Shown in pieces: positions 1 through 5,754 of a DNA stretch of 5,837 nucleotides (within the stretch, counting starts at the first letter, position 1; each line of letters begins with the position of its first letter). The stretch is taken from positions 1-5,837 of the forward strand of contig CABQCM010000105.1 of the NCBI GenBank assembly GCA_902462665.1. The letters run 5' to 3'. Origin of the DNA: an uncultured Oscillospiraceae bacterium. Lineage in GTDB: Bacteria > Bacillota > Clostridia > Oscillospirales > Acutalibacteraceae. A program made the position numbers and the translations under genes. The notes beneath the pieces were generated by a model that worked only from the letters and a program-made list of their open reading frames with translations, did no database searches and was not told the DNA's origin.

Positions 1-730
1 CAAGCAGCGCGTCCTCGCTGTTGTTTGTCGTATCCTTTTCCAGGGTAGTAAGCAGCCGCTCTTCCTCGCCAAAGAAATTCAAGATAGCCTGATTGGTACC
101 CAGATTGGCCGTATCCCCCGCCACGTAACTGATAGCGCGGATAAACGTGGTCAACGGAAGCTTGCGGTTTTTATCAATGCGCACATAAAGAATCGAATTC
201 TGATCGGTTTCATACTCCAGCCAAGCACCGCGGGTGGGGATAACGGTCGAGCTGAAAAGCTTTTTGCCCGTCTTGTCGATCGCCACGTCGTAATAGACGC
301 CGGGGGAACGGATGAGCTGTGAGGCAATGACGCGCTCCGCGCCGTTAATGACAAAGCTACCGGAGGGGGTCATCAGCGGGAAATCCCCCATGAAAACCTC
401 GCTCTCTTTGATTTCGCCGGTCTCTTTATTGAGCAGTCGCGCACGCACGCGCAAAGGGGCGGCGTAAGTGGCGTCGCGCTCCTTGCACTCCTCAATGGTG
501 TATTTGGGCGTATCCTCAATACGGTAGTCGATAAAAGTCAGCTCAAGATTCTCGGTATAGTCTTTAATCGCGGCTACGTCGCGAAATACCTCCTTGAGCC
601 CCTCCTCAACAAACCAGCGATAGGAGTTTTTCTGCACCTCAATCAGGTTGGGCATGTCCAGAACCTCATTGATTTTGGAAAAGCTCATACGCTCATTTTC
701 GCCCAAACGGACAGGCTTAACGTTGACCAT
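1..730 (-). CDS. rpoB: RNA polymerase beta subunit, N-terminal 243 residues (runs off window)
   Basis: Encodes the start of the beta subunit of DNA-directed RNA polymerase, which together with beta' forms the catalytic core. The translation begins MVNVKPVRLGENERMSFSKI and contains family hallmarks: DMPNLIEVQ (25-33), FMGDFPLM followed by INGAERVIASQLIRSPGVYY (113-147), the lobe segment around TRGAWLEYETD (166-176), and FGEEERLLTTLEKDTT (220-235). This covers roughly the first fifth of a protein of usually about 1,150-1,250 residues; the catalytic and rifampicin-binding regions lie outside the window. The ATG at 730 matches the usual family start. GGAG at 745-742 is 11 nt upstream, a slightly long spacing. 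An in-frame GTG at 742-740 would add four residues but has a poorer site. No frameshift is visible. It has its own promoter and leader. The upstream neighbour is not rplL, which is the usual arrangement in bacteria. Confidence 0.97.
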   Translation of the reverse strand, partial: MVNVKPVRLGENERMSFSKINEVLDMPNLIEVQKNSYRWFVEEGLKEVFRDVAAIKDYTENLELTFIDYRIEDTPKYTIEECKERDATYAAPLRVRARLLNKETGEIKESEVFMGDFPLMTPSGSFVINGAERVIASQLIRSPGVYYDVAIDKTGKKLFSSTVIPTRGAWLEYETDQNSILYVRIDKNRKLPLTTFIRAISYVAGDTANLGTNQAILNFFGEEERLLTTLEKDTTNNSEDALL

Positions 731-910
731 TGAATCGATCACTCCATTCCCATTTTGTACCGGCCGCTGTAGCCGGACACACATCACTGACGATTCGCTG
801 CGGGTCGTTTCCTTTTGCTAGCGCAAAAGAGGGTTGCAATTCCCTGAGAAGTGTGCTATGATATCCAATACTTCCCGTGGAAAATCAAATACTGTCCCAC
901 ATTGATACAG
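731..910 (-). promoter_or_regulatory. Long structured 5' leader of rpoB
   Basis: This is the predicted untranslated leader between the estimated transcription start (about 910) and the rpoB ATG. In transcript order I see four hairpins by eye: GTGG/CCAC (900-897 with 880-877); a 7-bp stem with one G-U pair, GGGAAGT/ACTTCTC (876-870 with 852-846); a perfect 7-bp stem CTTTTGC/GCAAAAG with a 4-nt loop (829-823 with 818-812); and CCGGC/GCCGG (776-772 with 764-760). None is followed by a U-run, so no intrinsic attenuator is evident. No coding sequence is convincing here. A regulatory role is inference; it does not resemble a riboswitch class I can name. Confidence 0.45.
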
Positions 911-916
911 TTTAGT

Positions 917-945
917 AGTATATATCAAGCCAAAGCGAATGTCAA
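917..945 (-). promoter_or_regulatory. Sigma-A promoter of rpoB
   Basis: On the minus strand the -35 box TTGACA (945-940) is a perfect match to consensus. A 17-bp spacer separates it from the -10 box TATACT (922-917), which matches 5 of 6. It lies just after the Rrf2-gene terminator and upstream of rpoB, so transcription should start near 910. The fit and position make this the most convincing promoter in the window. It implies strong housekeeping expression of rpoB independent of the upstream operon. Confidence 0.85.
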
Positions 946-954
946 GCAAAAAGT

Positions 955-1000
955 AAAAAAAGCCGCCGACAGGAAAGAAATTTCCCATCGGCGGCTTTTT
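955..1000 (-). terminator. Intrinsic terminator after the Rrf2-family gene
   Basis: An 8-bp GC-rich stem, GCCGCCGA (995-988) with TCGGCGGC (969-962), carries an inner GGAAA/TTTCC stem and is followed on the minus strand by a run of seven T (961-955). On the other strand the flanking T-run (996-1000) would also allow termination. It closes the dgt-dnaG-rpoD-Rrf2 transcription unit and insulates the rpoB promoter, whose -35 box begins only 10 bp further on. Confidence 0.9.
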
Positions 1001-1042
1001 CAAGCCTTTTCGGCACACATAGGAACGCACGGCGGCGTTGTA

Positions 1043-1450
1043 CTATTTATTCGTACCATTAGGACACGCAAAGGTGATCTTCTCCAACCGGTCGGACAAC
1101 TCCTGCGTAAGCTGGTGAAAGACGGAATGAAAGGTGCAGGCTTTATCCTTTGGATGATCGCAGACATAACCCTCGCACTGGCATTTTGCAATCGCAATCG
1201 GGCCGCCAATAATTTCAATCACCTCTTTGAGGGTAATTTCTCCAGGTGCGCGCGCCAGCACATATCCGCCTTTGGCGCCGCGAAAGGATTTTACCACCCC
1301 TCCGCTGACCAGCTTGCGTAAAATTTTGAGGGAAAACCCGGCGGTCACGCCGGTACGGGCGGAAATTTCTCCCGCGTCCAGCCGCTCCCCCGATTGGGCG
1401 AGGCAGTCCACAATGCGCACCGCGTAATCCGTTTCCAAATTAATTTGCAT
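1043..1450 (-). CDS. Rrf2-family transcriptional regulator, probable Fe-S cluster type
   Basis: A 135-residue DNA-binding regulator of the Rrf2 family (relatives: IscR, NsrR, CymR). The N-terminus MQINLETDYAVRIVDCLA is typical. The winged helix-turn-helix spans about residues 24-68 (ISARTGV, then LKILRKLVSGGVVKSFRGAKGGY, here split as LKILRKLVSGG 41-51 and VVKSFRGAKGGY 52-63), followed by APGEITLKEVIEIIGGPI (68-85). The C-terminal half has cysteines at 90, 92, 97 and 105 (C-x-C-x4-C-x7-C, then x2-His108). This resembles but does not exactly match the three-cysteine Fe-S site of IscR/NsrR, and a fifth Cys is at 129. CymR-type members lack such cysteines, so an Fe-S or redox/NO sensor is the likelier reading. 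The ribosome site AGGAGG (1467-1462) is 11 nt from the ATG. It follows rpoD by 78 bp, ends at a strong terminator, and is not next to isc/suf genes. The regulated targets are unknown. Confidence 0.92.
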   Translation of the reverse strand: MQINLETDYAVRIVDCLAQSGERLDAGEISARTGVTAGFSLKILRKLVSGGVVKSFRGAKGGYVLARAPGEITLKEVIEIIGGPIAIAKCQCEGYVCDHPKDKACTFHSVFHQLTQELSDRLEKITFACPNGTNK

Positions 1451-1490
1451 GGGTCGGCCTTCCTCCTCTTTTCTTTTCCAGGCAGGGATG

Positions 1491-1498
1491 TGATATCA
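1491..1498. promoter_or_regulatory. Palindrome TGATATCA upstream of the Rrf2 gene, possible operator
   Basis: In the 78-bp gap between rpoD and the Rrf2-family gene there is a perfect 8-bp palindrome. On the minus strand it overlaps TATGAT (1500-1495), a possible -10 box that lacks a good -35. Its position about 40 bp before the start codon would suit autoregulation. No typical Rrf2 operator is otherwise recognisable. The rest of the gap holds only a small GCGG/CCGC inverted repeat and no rpoD terminator, so co-transcription from rpoD is likely. Confidence 0.2.
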
Positions 1499-1528
1499 TA
1501 CCAGCGGCTCGCTTGCGGTAATCCGCTT

Positions 1529-2602
1529 TTACTTATCTTTAAACTTATTGCTGCGCACCGGATGGCGTAGCTTGCGCAGCGCCTTTGCCTCGATCTGGCG
1601 AATGCGTTCGCGGGTGACGTTAAACTGGCTGCCGACCTCCTCCAAGGTGTGGCAACGCCCATCTCGCAGCCCGAACCGCAGACGGATGACCTCTTCCTCA
1701 CGGGGGGCAAGGGTTTTGAGCACAGCGTCAATATCCTCGTTGGTGATGGTTTTGAGCGCGGCCTCATCGGGAGCCGCCGCCTCCTCATCCCGGATAAAGT
1801 CGACCAACCGGCTGTCTTCCTCCGGGCCAATGGGGGTTTCCATCGACACCGGCTCCTGCGCTACCCGCATGATTTCCCTTACCCGCTCCACCGTCAGGCC
1901 CATACGATCGGCAATCTGCTCCTCCGACGGATCGTATCCATTTTCATGCAGCAGCTGGCTCTGCGCTTTTTTGAGGCGGTTAATCGTTTCCACCATATGG
2001 ACAGGGATACGGATGGTACGGGCTTGGTCGGCAATCGCGCGGGTGATTGCCTGACGAATCCACCAGGTAGCATAGGTGGAAAATTTGAACCCCTTGGTAT
2101 GGTCGAATTTCTCCACCGCCTTGATCAGACCCACATTTCCCTCTTGAATCAAGTCGAGAAAATGCATTCCACGGCCAACATACCGCTTCGCAATGCTCAC
2201 CACCAAACGCAAATTGGCCTCGGTCAAGCGTTTTTTGGCCCGGGCGTCGCCATCGTTGATGCGAATGGCCAAATCAATCTCTTCCTCTGCGGACAGCAGT
2301 GGAACCCGCCCAATTTCTTTGAGATATAGCTTGACGGGATCGTCAAGTACCATCGTATCGGTGATCAGGTCCTCCTCCAGTTCCTCGGTCGGGATTTCCT
2401 CCACCGCCAGCTCCTCCGGAGTAGGCTCAATAAAATCGAGATCGAGCAGAGGAATGGTTTCGTCTTTTGCAATGACCTCGGGATCGACGTCGTCAATGCT
2501 TACCACGTCTTCGACATAATCGTCCGGTTCCTCTTCCTTGACCACCGGCTCTAAAATTTCGTCAATTCCCATCTTCTCGAGCTTTTCCTGATTATCCATC
2601 AT
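1529..2602 (-). CDS. rpoD: Primary (housekeeping) RNA polymerase sigma factor SigA/RpoD
   Basis: A 357-residue sigma-70 group 1 factor that recruits RNA polymerase to TTGACA/TATAAT promoters. Region 1.2 begins at DDPVKLYLKEIGRVPLL (87-103). Region 2 runs about 128-200, with LIQEGNVGLIKAVEKFD (151-167) and the -10-recognition segment TYATWWIRQAITRAI (176-190). Region 3 follows (about 201-270, including MVETINRL). Region 4.2 carries the -35 helix-turn-helix, TLEEVGSQFNVTRERIRQIE (319-338), ending KALRKLRHPVRS. The first 85 residues are strongly acidic and lack the usual basic region 1.1 motif (KKRGVLTYEEI-like). I chose ATG 2602 because GGGGGAG (2615-2609) lies 6 nt upstream; an adjacent ATG at 2599 is equally possible. 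A TTG at 2617 would extend the frame but would use up the ribosome site. The start overlaps the dnaG end by 11 nt, suggesting translational coupling. Confidence 0.98.
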   Translation of the reverse strand: MMDNQEKLEKMGIDEILEPVVKEEEPDDYVEDVVSIDDVDPEVIAKDETIPLLDLDFIEPTPEELAVEEIPTEELEEDLITDTMVLDDPVKLYLKEIGRVPLLSAEEEIDLAIRINDGDARAKKRLTEANLRLVVSIAKRYVGRGMHFLDLIQEGNVGLIKAVEKFDHTKGFKFSTYATWWIRQAITRAIADQARTIRIPVHMVETINRLKKAQSQLLHENGYDPSEEQIADRMGLTVERVREIMRVAQEPVSMETPIGPEEDSRLVDFIRDEEAAAPDEAALKTITNEDIDAVLKTLAPREEEVIRLRFGLRDGRCHTLEEVGSQFNVTRERIRQIEAKALRKLRHPVRSNKFKDK

Positions 2603-4373
2603 GTTGAACTCCCCCAAGCTTTTTGTCTCTCATTTTTTTCATATATTCGGTCAACTGCTCAACGCTCATATCCTGCGGCGCGAGATCCAGCTTTTCCCGC
2701 TCCTCCAAAATAACGTCGATACAGCGCGTACATTCCTCCATGGTATTGGCCCGCTGCTCCCCTTTGGTCATGATCTCCACAATCCTGCCCAGCTCGGCAT
2801 CGGTGCATTGGGCCCCCAACAGGGTAATGTCCACCAGCAAACCGGCCCGCAGCCGTTCCCCGATTTTTTCATACAACCGCCGATGAAAGGAGGTGACGAA
2901 CTGCTCCGGTCGAATCCGCTCTGCCACCCGCTCGTAAAAATCGGGATTGCGCAGCAGCACGGCAAGCAGCCCTTCCTCCGCGTTGGCCGCTCTCGGATGC
3001 TGGCGGCGCTCGGGGTTGACCGAGTCCGCACGTGCCGGAGAAACCATCGAACGAATCTGCTGGTGATCCCGTTTCGCGCCAATGCGTTTGGCATAAGTCT
3101 CGGCCTGCTGCAGGATGGCCGACTTGCTCACCTGATATTGTTCGGCCAGCCGGCCGGCGTAAACGTCCCGTTCAATGGCCGAATCCAGAGAACCGAGCAC
3201 CTTTGCCGCTGCGTCGAGAAAACGCACCACGCCGTCGGCGCTGTGGATATCCACCTGCTGGGATAAGTCAAACAAACGGTATTCCACGTCATTGCCTGCC
3301 CCCTCGAGCAAAGCGCGAAAGCGAGAGGCGCCGTCCTCAGGATGAGAACGCAGGAACTCGTCTGGATCCTTACCGTTGGGAATGCGCACCACCCGCACCT
3401 TGAGTCCAGCGCCGTTGCAAATGCCAATGGCCCGGTCGGTTGCCTTGCGCCCCGCCTCATCCGCGTCAAGGGTAACGGCTACCTCTTTGGTATAACGGCT
3501 CAGCAGACGCGCTTGTTCCTCGGTAAACGCTGTGCCCAAGGGGGCTACCGCATTGGTAATCCCGGCCTGATGCAGCGCAATCACATCCATATACCCCTCG
3601 CACAGCACCACCTGATCGGCGCAGGATGCTTTGGCAAAATTCAGCGCATACACATTGTGACTTTTCTTAAACACCGGCGTATCGGCCGTATTAATGTACT
3701 TCGGCCCTTCGGCATTGGGGGCTTTGCGCCCGCCAAACGCGATGACATTTCCCCGCAAATCGAGAATTGGGAACATCATGCGACCGCGGAAGCTGTCGTA
3801 TAAGCGGTCTCCCCGCCCCCGATTGACCACCCGCGCCTGTACCAATTCCGTATCCGTGTACCCCTTACCGCGCAAGTGCTCGTATAACGCTCTCCAGGAA
3901 TCGGGCGCATAGCCCAAGCCAAAATGGCGGATGGTCCGATCGCTCAGCCCCCGGGAGCGAAAGTAATCCAACCCCAGCCGACCGGAATCGCTGACCAGCA
4001 CTGCGTGAAAAAAGCGGGCGCTCTCACGGTTGATCTCCAAAATTCGCCCCCGCAGACGGCTAAGGCCGTCGTCTACGCCCTGCTCGGGCATGGTCATCCC
4101 CGCTCTGTCGGCCAAAAAGCGCACCGCATCGATATAGTCCAGGTTCTCGGCCAACATCACAAAACGAATGACATCGCCGCCAGTGCCGCAACCAAAGCAG
4201 TAGAAAGAACCGTTTTCCGGATACAGGGTAAAGGAAGGAGTCTTTTCATTGTGAAAGGGACACAGCCCGACGCAGTTGCGCCCCCTCCGCTTGAGATTAA
4301 CATAGGAGGACACCACGGTTTCAATATCGCTGCGTTCTTTTAATTCCTGCAAAAAGCTTTCCGGCAGAGCCAT
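2592..4373 (-). CDS. dnaG: DNA primase DnaG
   Basis: A 593-residue primase that makes RNA primers at the replication fork in association with the replicative helicase; the length is normal. The N-terminal CHC2 zinc finger has CPFH (C38, H41), EKTPSF (43-48) and FYCFGCG (C59, C62). The catalytic core has the basic segment FRGRMMFPILDLRGNVIAFG (195-214) and YINTADTPVF (226-235). The TOPRIM fold has CEGYMDVIAL (E259, D263), APLGTAFTEEQ (277-287) and TLDADEAG (D303, D305). A variable linker (about 435-465) leads to a helicase-interaction domain (about 466-590). All metal-binding residues I can check are present. A strong site, AGGAGGT (4386-4380), lies 6 nt before the ATG, which fixes the start. 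The gene follows dgt after a 137-bp structured gap and its 3' end overlaps rpoD, as in the dnaG-rpoD macromolecular-synthesis operon. Confidence 0.98.
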   Translation of the reverse strand: MALPESFLQELKERSDIETVVSSYVNLKRRGRNCVGLCPFHNEKTPSFTLYPENGSFYCFGCGTGGDVIRFVMLAENLDYIDAVRFLADRAGMTMPEQGVDDGLSRLRGRILEINRESARFFHAVLVSDSGRLGLDYFRSRGLSDRTIRHFGLGYAPDSWRALYEHLRGKGYTDTELVQARVVNRGRGDRLYDSFRGRMMFPILDLRGNVIAFGGRKAPNAEGPKYINTADTPVFKKSHNVYALNFAKASCADQVVLCEGYMDVIALHQAGITNAVAPLGTAFTEEQARLLSRYTKEVAVTLDADEAGRKATDRAIGICNGAGLKVRVVRIPNGKDPDEFLRSHPEDGASRFRALLEGAGNDVEYRLFDLSQQVDIHSADGVVRFLDAAAKVLGSLDSAIERDVYAGRLAEQYQVSKSAILQQAETYAKRIGAKRDHQQIRSMVSPARADSVNPERRQHPRAANAEEGLLAVLLRNPDFYERVAERIRPEQFVTSFHRRLYEKIGERLRAGLLVDITLLGAQCTDAELGRIVEIMTKGEQRANTMEECTRCIDVILEEREKLDLAPQDMSVEQLTEYMKKMRDKKLGGVQHDG

Positions 4374-4510
4374 GGAGCCACCTCCTCGTATTACGCCCTG
4401 CGGTACGTTTTCCCGACCAGCAGGGTATTATCATATATATTGCGCGGCTGCTCGTCTTAGTCGGGCGACGGCAAATCCGCTGGCAGACCCGACGTTTCCT
4501 ACACAACCAG
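4374..4510 (-). promoter_or_regulatory. Structured dgt-dnaG intergenic region / dnaG leader
   Basis: This 137-bp gap holds no convincing gene. It has two inverted repeats: GTCGGG/CCCGAC (4493-4488 with 4465-4460) enclosing a small CGG/CCG stem, and CCCTGC/GCAGGG (4425-4420 with 4401-4396), whose 3' arm lies about 10 nt before the dnaG Shine-Dalgarno. Neither is followed by a T-run, so they do not look like intrinsic terminators. Between them is an AT-rich stretch with TATGAT (4435-4430) and an overlapping GATAAT (4432-4427) that could be a -10 box, but I find no matching -35. It may be an RNA-processing or expression-tuning element; that is inference. Confidence 0.35.
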
Positions 4511-5512
4511 CTACCGGCTCCAGCCATGGGGCACAAAAATATCGTTATACATTTTAACTGCATAGCGGTCTGTCATACCGGCAATGTAATCGCATACCGC
4601 CCGTTCAATCCCCTCGCCGCTCAAGGTTTCCTCATGCTCGTGCGGCAACAGCTGCGGATGACCGCATAAGTAATGATACATCTGATTCAGCATTAAAACC
4701 GCCTTGCTTTCTTCCCCTTTTGCAATCGGATTGCGGTACACGCTGCGAAAGAGGAATTCATGAAGCTGGTCAAACGCTGTGGCAGTGGTAGGAGACATGG
4801 CGATCGTATCCGCGCTGTTTTCCACCACGTCGATCACCATGGTGTTGATTCTCTCGCTTCGGCGGCGGCCAAATTTCTGCCGCAAAACGGGTGGGATATC
4901 CTCCTCGCGCAGCACCCGGGCGCGCACCGCATCGTCGATATCATGGTTCAGATAGGCGATCTTATCGGCAATACGCACCACCCGGCCCTCCAGCGTGACT
5001 GCCTCCTGCCCGGAGGTATGACAGCGGATCCCATCCCTCACCTCGGCGGTAAGGTTCAGCCCTCGCCCGCTCTTTTCCAGCCGCTCGACCACCCGCACGC
5101 TCTGCTCATAATGCCGAAAGCCGCCGGGCAGACAGGCGTCGAGAGCACGCTCGCCCGCGTGGCCAAAGGGAGTATGCCCCAAATCGTGCCCAAGCGCAAT
5201 CGCTTCCGTCAGATCCTCGTTGAGCCGCAGCGCCCGGGCAATCGTGCGAGCGATTTGGGATACCTCAAGCGTATGGGTCAATCGCGTGCGGTAATGATCC
5301 CCCTCCGGTGACAGAAACACCTGAGTTTTATATTTGAGCCGCCGAAAGGCGTTGCAGTGGATGATACGGTCACGGTCGCGCTGATAACAGGTACGCAGTT
5401 CGTCTTCCGCCTCCGGCGTATCCCGTCCGGCCGAACGCTCGCTGAGCGCGGCCAGCCGCGACAGGGTGCCCCGTTCTATTTCCTCGGTATGAAGCCGAAC
5501 CGATGCTTTCAT
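4511..5512 (-). CDS. dgt: Deoxyguanosinetriphosphate triphosphohydrolase-like protein (HD-domain dNTPase)
   Basis: A 333-residue HD-superfamily enzyme of the Dgt family, which hydrolyses dNTPs to deoxynucleosides and triphosphate and so influences dNTP pools. The family segment DRDRIIHCNAFRRLKYKTQV (46-65) precedes TRLTHTLEVSQIARTIARAL (76-95), with metal ligand H80. The HD pair is in ALGHDLGHTPFGHAGE (106-121; H109, D110), and the last ligand is D183 in RIADKIAYLNHDIDDAV (180-196). The length matches the short Firmicutes-type proteins rather than the roughly 500-residue E. coli Dgt, so substrate preference may not be dGTP-specific. The ribosome site AGAGGTGAT (5526-5518) is 5 nt from the ATG; an ATG slightly upstream at 5517 is out of frame and stops at once. 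It is the first gene of the dgt-dnaG-rpoD cluster, an order known in Clostridia. Confidence 0.95.
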   Translation of the reverse strand: MKASVRLHTEEIERGTLSRLAALSERSAGRDTPEAEDELRTCYQRDRDRIIHCNAFRRLKYKTQVFLSPEGDHYRTRLTHTLEVSQIARTIARALRLNEDLTEAIALGHDLGHTPFGHAGERALDACLPGGFRHYEQSVRVVERLEKSGRGLNLTAEVRDGIRCHTSGQEAVTLEGRVVRIADKIAYLNHDIDDAVRARVLREEDIPPVLRQKFGRRRSERINTMVIDVVENSADTIAMSPTTATAFDQLHEFLFRSVYRNPIAKGEESKAVLMLNQMYHYLCGHPQLLPHEHEETLSGEGIERAVCDYIAGMTDRYAVKMYNDIFVPHGWSR

Positions 5513-5528
5513 CCCATATCACCTCTTT

Positions 5529-5557
5529 GTCATAGTTATACGCCTTTTTTCGGTCAA
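5529..5557 (-). promoter_or_regulatory. Possible promoter of the dgt-dnaG-rpoD operon
   Basis: On the minus strand TTGACC (5557-5552, 5 of 6 to consensus) is separated by 17 bp from TATGAC (5534-5529, 4 of 6). The boxes are reasonable, but the start would fall near 5522, inside the dgt ribosome-binding site, so the fit is doubtful. A second -35-like TTGACT lies further upstream (about 5604-5599) with only a poor -10. Some promoter is expected here because strong termination signals precede dgt. Confidence 0.3.
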
Positions 5558-5615
5558 ATTCCTGCAAAAATCAAAAAATAGTTGTCCTGCCGGGAAATCA
5601 GTCAAAAAAACGGCG

Positions 5616-5640
5616 AAAAACTGTGCATTCTCCCCCACAG
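5616..5640 (-). terminator. Weak terminator-like hairpin
   Basis: A 5-bp stem CTGTG/CACAG (5640-5636 with 5625-5621), a 10-nt loop and five T on the minus strand (5620-5616). The stem is short. It could be a back-up to the stronger terminator just upstream (5700-5649) or a fortuitous repeat. Confidence 0.3.
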
Positions 5641-5648
5641 ATATCCTG

Positions 5649-5700
5649 AAAAAACAAAACCGTTTGGAAGCCGCCAGCTCATTCGGTTTCCAAACAGTTT
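5649..5700 (-). terminator. Intrinsic terminator of the upstream gene
   Basis: A 13-bp stem, AAACTGTTTGGAA (5700-5688) with TTCCAAACGGTTT (5669-5657), contains one T-G wobble pair and an 18-nt loop with a further CCG/CGG pairing. It is followed by a T-rich tail (TTTTGTTTTTT, ending at 5649). It sits about 50 bp after the stop codon of the partial gene at the window edge and separates it from dgt. Confidence 0.88.
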
Positions 5701-5701
5701 C

Positions 5702-5754
5702 GATATTATCGATAAAAAATACCATTGCTTGACAAGGATATGGTAGATATTATC
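5702..5754. repeat. 9-bp direct repeat GATATTATC (5702-5710 and 5746-5754)
   Basis: Two exact copies of GATATTATC lie 35 bp apart, the second overlapping the stop codon of the edge gene and the first abutting the terminator stem; the first copy also forms part of an AT-rich TATCGATA palindrome. Nothing else marks these as binding sites, and a chance origin is quite possible. Confidence 0.3.

Noticed and set aside
818..1030. Minus-strand open frame of 70 codons between the Rrf2 gene and rpoB
   Set aside because: It runs through the terminator and the rpoB promoter, so it is very unlikely to be translated.
851..1321. Plus-strand open frame of 156 codons
   Set aside because: It is antisense to the clearly real Rrf2-family gene and has no family resemblance or good ribosome site.
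1649..2329. Long plus-strand open frame antisense to rpoD
   Set aside because: It is the complement of a highly conserved sigma factor; the composition is that of an antisense shadow.
4321..4563. Minus-strand open frame of 80 codons spanning the dgt-dnaG gap
   Set aside because: It overlaps the 3' end of dgt and the start of dnaG, is rich in Arg/Cys/Trp as expected for a shadow frame, and resembles no protein.
5519..5725. Minus-strand open frame of 68 codons upstream of dgt
   Set aside because: It reads through the strong terminator at 5700-5649 and lacks a ribosome site; the Phe-rich product reflects T-runs.
5705..5733. Promoter-like TTGTCA and GATAAT on the minus strand before the 5700-5649 terminator
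   Set aside because: The spacing is about 19 bp and transcription would start directly at the terminator stem, so it is unlikely to be functional.
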